Of a stretch of 64,000 nt of DNA, positions 1 through 11,180 are shown in pieces. The stretch covers positions 7,292,501 through 7,356,500 of the forward strand of contig NC_134031.1 of assembly GCF_964204645.1 (NCBI RefSeq). The letters run 5' to 3'. This DNA is from Tubulanus polymorphus. Lineage: Eukaryota; Nemertea; Palaeonemertea; Tubulaniformes; Tubulanidae. Numbering within the stretch: position 1 is the first letter of the stretch; each line of letters starts with the position of its first letter. A model generated the notes under the pieces. It was not told where the DNA came from, made no database searches, and saw nothing but the letters and a program-made list of their open reading frames with translations. The translations under genes and the position numbers were made by a program.

Positions 1-371
1 CACAACATCTATATCGCCCTCACAATCACAGCATCTATATCGCCCTCACAATCACAGCATCTATATCACCCTCACAATCACAATTACATCTATTTCACCC
101 TCACAATCGCAGCATCTATATCGCCATCACAATCACAGCATCTATATCGCCCTCACAATCGCAGCATCTATATCGCCATCACAATCACAGCATCTATAAA
201 GCCCTCACAATCGCAGCATCTATATCGCCCTCACAATCACAGCATCTATATCGCCCTTACAATCACAGCATCTATATCGCCCTCACAATCACAGCATGTA
301 TATCGCCCTCACAATCGCAGCATCTATATCACCCTCACAATCGCAGCATCTATATCGCCCTCGCAATCACC
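1..371. repeat. 26-bp minisatellite, truncated by window start
   Basis: About 14 copies of a 26-bp unit whose core reads CAGCATCTATATCGCCCT, followed by CACAATCA or CGCAATCA. Copies differ by single substitutions such as cgcc/cacc and cac/cgc, so the array is old but still regular. It runs off the left edge. No coding frame is implied. Confidence 0.95.
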
Positions 372-599
372 ATTCTGAAATCTTACAGGAGTTGCTAACA
401 CAACCGGACACACAACTTCCAGCTACGCAATAACTCGGTTTCAACACCAATTTCAACTCCTTATTATATCGCAGTTGAATGGTTGTTCAATATTGACAGT
501 TCTCTGAATTTTATAAACATAGAATATATAACTCTGCAAAAGTTTTACTTTTCCTGAAATGTTGACGAGAATGACCAGAATATATCACCGACTATCGAC

Positions 600-873
600 T
601 ATCAGCTTTCTGATTGCCGACTGCCGACCCGGAAAATGGTCGACAATCAGGTTTCTGATTGCCGATTGTCGACCCGAGAAATGGTCGACATTCAAGTTTC
701 TGATTGCCGATTGCCGACCCGAGAAATGGTCGACAATCAGGTTTCTGATTGCCGATTGCCGACCCGAAAAATGGTCGACAATCAGGTTTCTGATTGCCGA
801 TTGCCGATTGCCGACTCGAGAAATGGTCGACTATCAGGTTTCTGATTGCCGATTGCCGACTGTCGACTTCTGA
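600..873. repeat. 45-bp minisatellite containing GTCGAC sites
   Basis: The string TTTCTGATTGCCGA recurs at 607, 652, 697, 742 and 787 (period 45), then at 839 after a 7-bp internal gccgatt expansion. Each unit holds GTCGACAATCAGG or a close variant. Because 45 is a multiple of 3, frames stay open through the array (559-873, 636-845); these are by-products of the period and not genes. Confidence 0.95.
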
Positions 874-2317
874 ATATTACTTCACGTGCCTCTTTCTATC
901 GATATGCGCGTATTAATACTTTTCTCAGTGAAAATGTTGGAACCAACCCGCAGATCTACTTTTACCTGTTCTGGAGTTGAGCCCAGATCTTTTTGACAGT
1001 TTAACTGTCCCGTTACAACGCTCTTTATTATTGTGAAGCGAATCCAACTCGAAACACATGAAACCAATCAAAATTCGACTGCCTTTGCAGTTACAGTGCA
1101 TCGATGCAAAATTAAGAAATAGTAAATTCAGTTTTTTGCATCGTATGCTTCACAATTTCACATACATCAAATGTGAAAATTTAGTTAGCTCCCTTTTCTT
1201 TTTTATACAGGGATACTGGTATCATCCATTCATTATCAAATTGTGACAAGCCCCTGTGCTTTTTTGATATGATATATAGTTTATGGGGATTAAACGCTCA
1301 AACAAAAGAAATATTCTGCACCAAATATCCCAAGATACGCGATTTTTGCCTGTCGCAGTGAAACCCTCAGAAGATAAAATCATCTCCGTTACTTCATATA
1401 TGAGCCTAAAGCTACTCATTTGCCCTTTACCTAACAAGCTATTGATATGATGAATAAATTTCACTTTATAGAGCTACAAACATCAGTGCATGCCATAGCT
1501 GTCGCGAAAATATCGACCAGACGTTAGGCCAAAAATTGAGGACTGCGTTTGCAAGGCAAAAATTGTATAGTACGGCATTTCAGGTTTTAAATATATCGTG
1601 CAATAAACGTTATTTCATTGTTTTGACTGTGTCCAGAAGCCACAGAAACATAGATTTTTGACTTCTTACGATTCTGTTTGCAAGACACGTTACTATCATT
1701 CCCCGAATAATTTTACCAAATCAAAACGGATCTTTTCCATACGTTACGTCAGTTGAGATGGGTGTTTCAATGATCATTTTATCTGTTTGATAACTTGTCT
1801 TGTATGGACGCGTCGGGAGATATCGCTTGATGAAGATAATGGCCACAAGATATGTTACCACACGATACGTTACCTTAATCAATTTTTTTTTTTGCGAAAT
1901 CACGCTTTATTTCTAGGTAGCGATGTAATTTTCATAAATAGGGCATAGGAATGAATGTATAATCCTATATAAAAGTTGTTTCCTGTGTGTAAAACATGTA
2001 CTACGTTGAAGAGGTTACGTATCTGGTCTTTGTAACGGTCTGGCTCATACTGCTCGTAGAAATATCTATCGCGTTAAAATCTTCTAAGTACATGTTATAA
2101 TTGATTGCCAATGGTCTTTATCCCGGCTGTTCTTGATGAAATATGGGAGTCTTACCATTTCGCGATCATTCCGTGTGCTCCCAGAGTTAACTATCCGAAA
2201 ACTGTTTTGACGACTGCCTACATAAGCGAAAAGCGCTTCGGCCTAACCGTATAATTTGCCGGCACTAGCCATTAACCCTTCAGCCATTACTTACGGTACA
2301 CAATCTCCACTGCCCAA
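874..2317. other. Intergenic, no feature recognised
   Basis: AT-rich sequence without a convincing coding exon, tRNA or repeat structure. Short open frames on both strands (882-1067, 1058-1246, 1222-1464, 1721-1903) have no recognisable domain or splice context. Confidence 0.5.
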
Positions 2318-2605
2318 TCTCACTAGTTGGCACAAATCTTCTATATCAAACCTCACTAGTTAATGCAAATCTTCACCGCCCAACCTCACCTAGTTAGTGC
2401 ACAATTTTCAATGTCCAATCTCACCAGTTGGTACAAATTCTCACAGGCTAAACCTCACGAGTTGGCATATAATCCTCAATGTCCAACCTTACTAGTTGGC
2501 ACAAATCAGCAATTCCAACTTCACGAGTTGGTACAGAATCTTCAATGTCCAACCTCACAAAGTGGTACGAAACATCCGAACTCTTAACCTCACTAGTTGG
2601 CAAAG
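2318..2605. repeat. Degenerate 33-36 bp minisatellite
   Basis: Nine imperfect units built around CCTCACTAGTTGGCACAAAT and then TCTTCAATGTCCAA. The CACTAGTTGG anchor or a variant appears at roughly 2322, 2354, 2386, 2422, 2456, 2491, 2522, 2555 and 2591. Frames through it (2363-2587, 2448-2672, 2479-2718) are shadows of the repeat. Confidence 0.85.
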
Positions 2606-3299
2606 AAATTAAGTTACAAACGGAACGCCCACCAGAGGGAAGTCGACCGATCGAGCTGAAGTCTTCAGGCAAAATTTGTTGCGTCAGATTATTACACTGG
2701 TGTCGCTGGTGTCACTGAGCGTCGAGACACAGCTAGCCACATAAAGTTATACCCGTACTTGAACTCAAAGCAATGGCAATAAAACTATTTAAACAGAATA
2801 AATATGTATTTTACACATTGATATAAACATAGCATTTTACAAGAAACAGTCAACTTATCCATTATACCCATCAGTAAAACCCTTGGTCCAAATCAACTAT
2901 AGTAACACGTTAAACATTTTATTTCAACTCCAGTGAACCACGCACTGCAACAGTGAAGCAAGCAACAAAAGAAGAATTTGATATTTCTGTTTTTTAAATG
3001 CACAAACTGATATCGAACATAGAACTTGCAGTTTAGATTTCATTATATATTCATTGATGGTCCGTATACAGTAATCGTTGTTGATATATTATTTACAATA
3101 ACAGAGACATTTAACTTTTTTTCATACAAATGACTAGAATATCAATAGCTTTGTCTTTAGTCTGGGGTAAGTAATTTGTGTATACGAGGTCCTAACATGG
3201 AGCTAAATCCGTGACGATCCTTAACCACCTAAGGTAATCTAGAGAATGGGGCCAGTAGTTGAAAATATGACTAAGGTTAACCAGCGGGCGAACACTCAT
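2606..3299. other. Intergenic, nothing recognised
   Basis: No exon, RNA gene or clear repeat is visible between the minisatellite and the foldback repeat. Confidence 0.45.
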
Positions 3300-3690
3300 G
3301 TACCCGGTGGTTTTTTTACAGTCACTACAACCACCGCGATCACACGGAGACAATTTGGCCCGGGCCAAATTTGCCGAGATCAGGACTGAGTGAAATTTGG
3401 CCTGTGCCTGATTAGAGAGTGCTCTCACACATAGACCAATGGCTCAATACTATACAAAGCTCATACAGAGCAAAGTGAATCATCTCAAGAACCAGCTGAA
3501 ATTCACATTTGACCTGTGCTAAAATTCGGCTCGGACATTGTCCAACGTTTTTGGGTTGGCCCAATTTTGGCACAGACCAAAGACATTTGTGCGATCGCAG
3601 CTTATATCAGTCATGCAGAGGATAACATTCACTGTAGTCACTATGCCAGTTATTCAGAGGTTAGCTTTCACCCAATGGTTGACTGTAAAA
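3300..3690. repeat. Foldback (palindromic) repeat
   Basis: The left side (GTTTTTTTACAGTCACTAC at about 3310) is mirrored on the right by GGTTGACTGTAAAAAC, ending near 3691. GCGATCACAC on the left pairs with GTGCGATCGC on the right, and GACCTGTGCTAAAATTCGGC pairs with GGCCCAATTTTGGCACAGAC. It also contains a perfect 20-bp palindrome at 3352-3371. It looks like a MITE-type foldback; the family is unknown. Confidence 0.6.
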
Positions 3691-4957
3691 ACTAGGGGTC
3701 CAGGGACACCATGCCCACTTGGGAAGTGGTTTCAAATGCTCTACAATCTAACAATTTCAACATTCAACGCCCCTAGGTGACCATTTACAAAAACCAATGA
3801 CCTTGAAACTCACCACAATCATAGAACCTGTCAGCAGCTACGATTTTGTAATTGATTGTGATAACAAAATATGCCTCGTTACCAATTTAATATGGAAATA
3901 CTAAGTCATTCTACTATTCAACGCCCCCTGGTGACCATATTCAAAACCCAACGACCTCAAAACTCACCACAATCATAGAACATGTCATGAACTACAACTT
4001 TGCAATTGATCATGGTAACAAAATATGCCTAGGTACCAATATAATAAGGAAATACTAAGTTATTCTACTATTCAACGCCCCCTGGTGACCATATAGATAA
4101 ACTTATGTCCTTAAAACTCGCAAGATGATGTCATGAGCTACAACTTTGCAATTGATTGTGGTTACAAAATATGCATAGGTACGAATATAATAAAGAAATG
4201 CTAAGATATTGTATTATTCAACGCCCCCTGGTGGCCATATACAAAATCCAATTACCATGAAACTCACCACAATCATAGAACACGTTATGAGCTTCAACTT
4301 TCTAATTGATTGTGGTAGCAAAATATGCTTACGTATCAATATTATTTGGAAAAACTTTTTCCCACTTACGAATGAGTACTGGTGACACAAAGATGGCCGC
4401 CAATTGCGTCATAATTGGCTGATGAAAAATACCTATCTCAGGTATAAAACATCCCTTTCCAAAGAATACCCATCACAAATTGCAATGAGAAATGATAAAC
4501 CAGTAGGAAGCTACAGGACTCAGAATTTGGGCCAAAATTAACATTTTTGGGCACTAAAAAGGTCATAGGACGGCCATCTTGAGTCCGATCGACCCAATTT
4601 TTGTTATGTTGATGGGCCCTGGGGGAATTCACATATATCCGAAAGATCAAGGTAATTGATCAGAGCGTCTTCAAAATTTCCCTCAAAAAGTTCAAAAATG
4701 TGTAAAAAGTGCTGATTTTGACGAACAACAATGGCTGCCAGTCGGCCATCTTGATTCTGACGGGGCAGTTTTTGGGCTGAAGATGTGTCTAGGGTAGAAA
4801 CATGTGTAACCCAAATATCAAGACGTTACCTTGAAGCGTCTTCAAAACTTCCCAAAATAACTGGATTCCGTCTATGGACGGATGGACGGACGACGGACGA
4901 AAAGTGAACGCAATAGCCCTCTGGGACTAAAGTCCCAAGTGGGCTAAAAACCCTAGT
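3691..4957 (+). mobile_element. Non-autonomous repeat element, copy A, with CTCF-like tandem units
   Basis: The left end ACTAGGGG...GCCCACTTGGGA is mirrored at the right end TCCCAAGTGGGC...CCCTAGT, giving imperfect terminal inverted repeats. The first part is a tandem array of four ~150-bp units, each starting ATTCAACGCCCCCTGGTGAC (motif starts at 3769, 3923, 4077 and 4223). The second part (about 4330-4950) is unique and carries three GGCCATCTTG-type motifs and GACGGAC clusters before the right end. The same architecture recurs at 61815-63075, with partial copies at 52740-53115 (reversed) and 59757-60090. No transposase frame is present, so it must be mobilised in trans. The superfamily is unassigned. 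Confidence 0.75.
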
Positions 4958-5317
4958 TTCAAGCGAGGCGAATGGTTTACCGATTAGATCGGTATTGAGG
5001 AAGAAGTATACTCATACCAATCCGCGTTAGTACTGTGGATCATCAATCGGATACTGATAAAAGCAATTTGACTTATTACAAATAACGGCTGTCTGAGTTG
5101 GATTATGTATGTCTTAAAACATTTTACAACCCCTACATAATAAATAGATCAAAATCTCCGAAGATATTAATTTCAATTGATGAATATCTTATCTCGCGGA
5201 TTGATGTTTATAGAACATCCGAGTCCTCGTTGGAATGTGAGGCTTCATTGGTGGTGCGGCTTTGACAGAGTCCAAATATTTGTGTCCCTCACACGTAACT
5301 ACATACTACATTTGACA
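4958..5317. other. Intergenic 3' flank of VAMP4
   Basis: Short AT-rich spacer between the repeat element and the VAMP4 polyadenylation signal; nothing else recognised. Confidence 0.4.
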
Positions 5318-5323
5318 TTTATT
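5318..5323 (-). promoter_or_regulatory. Candidate polyadenylation signal of VAMP4
   Basis: AATAAA on the minus strand lies 8 nt downstream of the VAMP4 stop codon. That is unusually close and would give a very short 3' UTR; a more distal signal could also be used. Confidence 0.4.
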
Positions 5324-5331
5324 TCTGCGGC

Positions 5332-8150
5332 TTACGTTTTCTTCGTTTTCTGAATGATTATCGGAACTGAAAATAAAGAAATGGTTTTCATCGAATATCC
5401 ATAGATGCATGTTTGAAAACATGGTATGATTATGGTTCAAGATGCATTTTGTTTCAAAAACCTCAAACTATTTAGGCACAAAGGTTACATGTGGTACTCA
5501 AATACTGGTTTGTTAAGGCTTTTGACCTTTATCAAGGAAAGGTGCAAACTCACCGAATATAATCAATAAAACGATTATTATGATAGCGGCAACTAAAATT
5601 CTCATCTGAAAAGAAAAACAATATCAATCGTTAGTACACACTTGTATACCATAGCTTCATACCGAAAAGCCTCAGGGCACGTTTTTGTAAAACAGCAAAG
5701 TTAGCCCTGCAGACAAATCCCCGACTTGCTAAAATGAGGAACAATTGGAATTAATTTTCTCCAATTGACCCCCTCACCCAGAGTAGAATTTTCACCCTGT
5801 TAATTGAACTGGCCTTCGGTGAGTATACACAATTCTCACAAGATGATATAGTATGCTTTTCTTACCTTACATTCACGCCACCACATGGTCGTTTTCAAAC
5901 CTTTAGCTCTAACTCGGAACAGATCGGCATTGCTGGTTAAATTTTCTATGGAAAATAAAAACAACTGAATATACAATAGATGATCTCTAAGGCAAAATCT
6001 ACTATACTGAACATCCATTGATTAAACAGTGGACTAAACTAGTATACTTGTATATCTAGTTTATACGTCTGTAATTTAACATAAGATCAGATAATTGGAT
6101 CGGAGCTTTAAGTGGGAAAACACCACATATGTCACCCCGCTATGTTAAAAGTTACGGTAGCCATTTCGAAACATTGAGTAACATGATTTTCATGATAGCT
6201 GGACCGAGCCCATCTTAACTTTCAAGTTTGAAGAAGATTGCACCTCATATGAAGTGCGTAGAGCGCCAACGAGAAATCATATTTTCCTTGGTGGCTACTT
6301 AGTGATAGTGAGACACCTGATTTTGTAATCCAATTTGAAGAAAACCGCACTATATTCATAGCGTCTAGGGCACTGACAAGAAATTCAAAAAATCTGCAAT
6401 GGTGCCCATATTGGCACAGCTGGAAACTTGATTTTCAATGGTTCTAATCAATGAACTTACCCCGTTTCACCTATTTATATAAAAAGTAATCGCACATTAT
6501 TTGGAGAGTGTAAAACGCTAATGAGAGATTCCAGATGACCACCTTGGTGGCCATTGCGGGACAGCGAGAAACCTGATTCATGATGGTGTACTCTCATGTG
6601 TGTTGAGCGGGAAAAATGAGAGGGAAAAACGCACAGCACCCCTCTCCCTAGTGGGGTGACCTAATAATTACAATTTTGATTATACACTTTGTGTGGTAAA
6701 TCTTACCAGATTTATCTTGTAAATCCTCTAATCTATCACCTCGATCGAGAACTTTACCAATATTATCTTGCATAACATCAACGACTTCATCCACCTGACC
6801 TTGGAGTCTAAAATTATCAATATAGAATTGTGAATTTCGATGGTTTTTCCTGAAGCAACAACTTAATTTGAGCAACAACGGGATGGCTATTTTGCTCAAC
6901 ACTGAAATACCATGGTAGCAAATAAAATTATAGTGGAATCTCATTACAACGACCTCGATATGGCATAGAACTATAAGTGAACTATACATTTGCCTTTGCG
7001 AGCTTTGAAATTGATCAGCTCCCTAACCGTAGATGAACAATCAATTCTTGGCAATATTTTCAATAATATGTTCTCCCGAGCATTGAGGACAGCTTTTTTC
7101 AAGGCTCAGTTAAGCTTTAAGACTTAAAGAATAATGAAAAACGCTTAAAGGATTGGGACCGACAACCAGTCTACAAAATTTATCGTTTAAATCGCAAACG
7201 ATGGAGCGTTGATCAAAACACAAGGGGACAGCTGCTCAAAGGTCGGTTAAAGATAACCGGCGCATAAATACCATAGTAACAATGAACTAAACCAACTTTT
7301 GAGCAACTGGCCCGAGATTACTCGCGGTGCCTAGTGGATTTGTGAGGAGTTCGCTAAGAGATCTGTGGATGGTAACAATTTATCTGTCATTAGAAACCTA
7401 GAATAGGTAAATTGTAATAAATTCATTCTAGATATAATGATCGGCTATGACAAAAAAATTGATTTCGTCTTCTAAGTTTTGTTGTATCGATGTCCCACAG
7501 TGTGTATTTTAAACCCTCAATCACGACTTACCTTTTAATCTTATCATTCGGTCCTGGTTTAGCATTTTGTCCGCTGAAACGGGAATAGATAATCTTAAGT
7601 TTACTTTTTTTCAAGTAACGACATTGTAAATGAACTAATTTTAACTCAAGGGTCAAACTAACGGACTACAAAACTGAGTCCCTTACTGTGACGAAATTGA
7701 CGTTGTTTTGTGAATGATATTTGGCATTAGAGACGATCCATTGAAAAGACATGTACATAGGGATACAGTTGTAAATAGCATTGAAGTGTTTAATTCTACC
7801 CTCCCTGCTTGTGCACGTTATTAGTAGACACCTAACTTACTTCAGAAAGAAATCTTCTTCATCAGAATCACCATCCAACAAACTGACCTGCAGCAGAATT
7901 ATGAATTCGTTAGATAATGGTCTTTAGGGGCCTACTGAGCAACTGGTTCCCGAGTAACTTTATTCATCACTGGTAATACTGGGCTATGAAATGTAACATT
8001 ATTCACTAAAGGCAGGTCTCAAGCTTTTCAAGCATAAAAATTACCTAATTCAGGCTTAATCTAAAATGAATGTGATTTCATTACCTTTTCTGATTCTCTA
8101 GCTGATGTAAAATCTTGACCAGCAACGTGCCTCTTAAATTTGGGAGGCAT
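5332..8150 (-). CDS. VAMP4: VAMP4-like R-SNARE (vesicle-associated membrane protein 4), 7 exons
   Basis: Spliced from minus-strand exons 8085-8150, about 7841-7887 (47 nt, edges +/-2), 7532-7573, 6707-6807, 5866-5945, 5554-5605 and 5332-5366; all are GT-AG and all phases match, giving 140 aa (human VAMP4: 141). It starts MPPKFKRH, the signature VAMP4 N-terminus. Residues 25-37 (LLDGDSDEEDFFL) match the dileucine plus acidic-cluster TGN sorting signal. The R-SNARE motif spans about 54-106, with the zero-layer Arg at R74 (VLDRGDRLEDLQDKS), then MWWRECK and a C-terminal membrane anchor at about 113-134. The family works in fusion at the trans-Golgi network and endosomes with Q-SNAREs such as syntaxin 6/16 and Vti1a. 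The intron between the fourth and third exons holds a MITE. Identification is firm. Confidence 0.95.
7223..7313. mobile_element. Palindromic MITE in VAMP4 intron
   Basis: The left end CAGCTGCTCAAAGGTCGGTT is mirrored by the right end AACCAACTTTTGAGCAACTGG. A related copy is at 22051-22176. No coding capacity. Confidence 0.6.
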
Positions 8151-9104
8151 GGTTCATGGGTATCGTCTTCTAGCTTCTTGGTATTCTTATATTGCTACTC
8201 GACTGTTCCTGGCCTGTTGTCACCTCTACAAAATATGAAATTCATAGACGTGATGTGTAACATAATAAAGTTGGGGCTCCAAAATCAAAGCCAAAGACAG
8301 ATCACCAATATCAGGTCACTAACTAGGCCAAACTCGGGACCTCAGATGTGCTTTAATGGTAATCAGATAGCCCGCAGAGCTCATGTCCATGCGTGATTCC
8401 ATGTGACTTCACTGTCAAGATGGTTGCAACGCTATAACAGGTTTGTGCCTTAGGCCTATTCCAGTATCGCTTTAGAATTTGCTACCCACTATGTCAATGA
8501 GGTCTACTCTGGCATCCTATTAGTCAGTGTCACTATCAAAGCTAACCTGAGGGGGATGACTGTACTTTAGCCAGGTTTCCCTATAGTTTACCCAATTTGA
8601 CTAATAATAAGCCTACTAATACTACCCATAATCCATAGGCCTACCGGTAGTCACATTGGCGAAACTAGTGGGAAGTAAAACTATGTTGCGATAATGTAAG
8701 AAACAACAAAAACTCAGTTCACTGGACTGAGAACCTTAGTCAGTGGCAGTGGAAAATGGTTAATTGTGACCCCTGCTGCTGGTGCTCTGGTTCACGGGAG
8801 GTCATAATAGTACAATCACCTCTGAGACAACAAGCAAAAGACAATATCCGTGTATGATGAATAAACGCTAGAAATCTATTTATTATTATTTAAACTGGCG
8901 TTTACAATTTACAATCACATCTGCATCTACAAAGTGTCTAAACATCCAAAACTAAACAGCCGCTTTCAGGATCGGACTGGGTGAAGTCATCTCGGTAATT
9001 TTGGTCATATCGGTAATAAAGGCAAAGCCAAACGATGACGAATGATTGGCTTAACAACTCAAAACTGCCTGCACGCAGTCACCACAGGGGCTCGAAGTTA
9101 GACC
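8151..9104. other. VAMP4 upstream region
   Basis: Region 5' of the VAMP4 start codon. No upstream exon, TATA box or recognisable repeat could be supported. The promoter and 5' UTR of VAMP4 must lie here. Confidence 0.35.
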
Positions 9105-9304
9105 GAAGTTAGGGGGTGAACTACTGTGGTTTGTGAAAATATCCGATCGTGAAACTAAACCAGACGGGTTACTGACTAGGGTGAACTGCAGCTTAGATCA
9201 TCCAATATCCAAGGTACTATAATCATAAAAATAAATACCGGTAGTACCTAGTACCTTTATAGTATTGAATGATCTAACAGTTCAACAGTTCACCCCCAAA
9301 CTTC
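9105..9304. mobile_element. 200-bp MITE with 18-bp terminal inverted repeats
   Basis: The left end GAAGTTAGGGGGTGAACT (9105-9122) and the reverse complement of the right end GAAGTTTGGGGGTGAACT (9287-9304) differ at one base. The interior has a second inverted match (GATCATCCAATA / TATTGAATGATC). No open frame. Confidence 0.7.
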
Positions 9305-9393
9305 AAATACGAGACCCGGTGGACGCAGTTGAGTTGGTAGTTGCTCGTGACATCGTCAACTTCACGCAGTTGCATTAATTATAGACGGACGAC

Positions 9394-9410
9394 GGGCGCC
9401 TAAGGCGCCC
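9394..9410. repeat. Perfect GC hairpin
   Basis: GGGCGCC - TAA - GGCGCCC forms a 7-bp stem with a 3-nt loop, in an otherwise AT-rich region. A TGACGTCA (CRE-type) octamer lies about 100 bp downstream near 9502. Function unknown. Confidence 0.5.
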
Positions 9411-11106
9411 GGAGGACGTCCCTTTGATAAACGCGTATATGTGGATTCTAGAAAGTGTCTTTTTAACCGAATCTGACTTACTGACAAAGTCAGAAAAAAA
9501 TGACGTCAGAGTACGTCGGGTTTGAAGTTCATGGGGAAATCGAAAGTAGAATTACGTCACGCTAAAATCCGGCAGCGAAGTAACTAAAATCCGGCAACTT
9601 TTGGATCGGGTGATTTCAGAATGTATTTATTTCGTGAAATTTCGACCAAGATTGGATCTTTGAATCATTTAACAATCAACCGCGTTGATCGAACGAGTTC
9701 AAAATAGCTGAAATTCCCTTAGAAACCGGAGCGAATTCATAGTAACACGGGCCCGCTCCGGCATCGCGCACGGGTTCGAATCCCGGAGAATTACGCTCTA
9801 GCGCGCACGTACAGCAGTCAACCCCAGCCGCAGCACTGAAACATTTAATTATCTTATCAAATTAAATTACTCTAAAACAGCGATGATAGTTAAACTGAGT
9901 GCGTTAGACTGAGTCGTACGATTTGCTTAAAATTTCACGGCAGCGCGGCGGATTGCCGATTGGTCTGGCGCGAGCAGCAGCCCCAACCATCGTGGTCGGC
10001 AACAACATTTAGTCTCTGCCCCTTCTTTCACCAAATAAGGAATTCGGTACCGCTAGCTACGTGCACTGCTTATTTACTTGAGCCGTAGATACCCATACTC
10101 GATATTCCCGAAGGATTAGAAACAAATAAATATTTTTCGTAAGAGAAATCAATTTCTCTTTTTGTATTGACATTTGAATTTTTCTGCTGATAATTAATTA
10201 ATTCGATTCTTTCAGGCAGAAAATAATTTTCCGATTGATGCGTTTCAACGCGTCTTCCATTTTCCTCCGCAATTAAACAATTCGTAGTAATCTTCTTGTC
10301 CTTTTGTTTTCGAATGGTGCTACCGGTAATTTCTAAATTAACAACCAGGTCAAAATTCTTCAATCTTGCAAAAAACCAGTCTCAGTCTAACTCAGTTTCA
10401 CTTCAAAATGTCGGTTAAATAGTGGTTTTGCAAAGTGGTTTAAACCATTGAATAATTCTTGATACACTATAATCTAAATCAAAATAGTTTTTAGCAGTGA
10501 TAAACAGTGCCACGGGTAAGCCATATACCAAAAATTAATATCGATAAATAATTCAGTTGGGAAATTGGGTCAAGTCTTTTTCTGGCAGAATATTGAATTT
10601 CATTATCTTAAAAGCCCAAATTTTCTATAACCAGAAATTAATCAAACCTTAGAGTTACAGTTTCATCGTCTTTCCCCCCTCCCCCAACCCTCTGGCATTA
10701 TTTTTCATTTTGCCAAGTTTTATTTAAGAATTGATATGCTTTGGGCCCACAATTTCAATATGAAATAAAATTGATCAAAGTTACTTTCCAGTTCCATGGG
10801 ATTGACAACAATTAATTTTCTCTGTGTTCCTAGTCACAGAAAATATTTTGAGTGTATTTCGTTATACACTCAAAATACACAATACATACACAATACACAA
10901 TATCAAAATACACGAAGTTGTTTTCGAATCGAAATGATTTGTTAGTATAAAAAATTACGAAGTGGCTACTCGTACGGACCCGTACGAATAATTCCGTAGG
11001 CTATTCGTACACACCCGTCGGATAACTTTGGAATTATGTGTACGGGAAGGGATAGGGTTAGGGTAAGGTGAAGCTATATGTAGTTAAAACATTCGACCGA
11101 CTGTCA
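9411..11106. other. Intergenic with a tRNA-like B-box relic
   Basis: Mostly featureless. At about 9770-9786 there is CGGGTTCGAATCCCGG, a perfect tRNA T-arm/B-box, flanked by AGCGAATT and AATTACGCT, which can pair like an acceptor stem. No D-arm or anticodon arm can be folded, so it is at most a tRNA or SINE relic. A hairpin GTACGAATA/TATTCGTAC lies near 10983-11011. Confidence 0.35.
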
Positions 11107-11180
11107 GCGAGCTCGGTGGTCTAGTGGTATGATGCTGCGCTAGTAATTTACTGGCCCGGGTTCGAATCTCGCTTTATCCG
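11107..11180 (+). ncRNA. tRNA-like sequence (tRNA pseudogene or SINE head)
   Basis: It has a clear A-box (TGGTCTAGTGG) and B-box (GGTTCGAATC) at tRNA spacing, and the 5' part resembles tRNA-Pro. The anticodon arm around CGCTAGTAATTTACTGG does not form a stem, and the T-stem has a mismatch, so it is not a functional tRNA. Most likely a decayed tRNA gene or the head of a tRNA-derived SINE. Confidence 0.5.

Noticed and set aside
1-371. Possible CRISPR-like or spacer array
   Set aside because: The units are contiguous 26-mers with no unique spacers, and the genome is eukaryotic.
559-873. 104-aa open frame across the 45-bp repeats
   Set aside because: The period is a multiple of 3, so frames stay open automatically; the peptide is a pure repeat with no upstream or downstream gene context.
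9770-9786. tRNA gene suggested by CGGGTTCGAATCCCGG
   Set aside because: Only a T-arm is present; no D-arm, anticodon arm or A-box could be placed.
11045-11068. Interstitial telomere repeat (GGGTTAGGGT)
   Set aside because: Only about two units; not distinguishable from chance.
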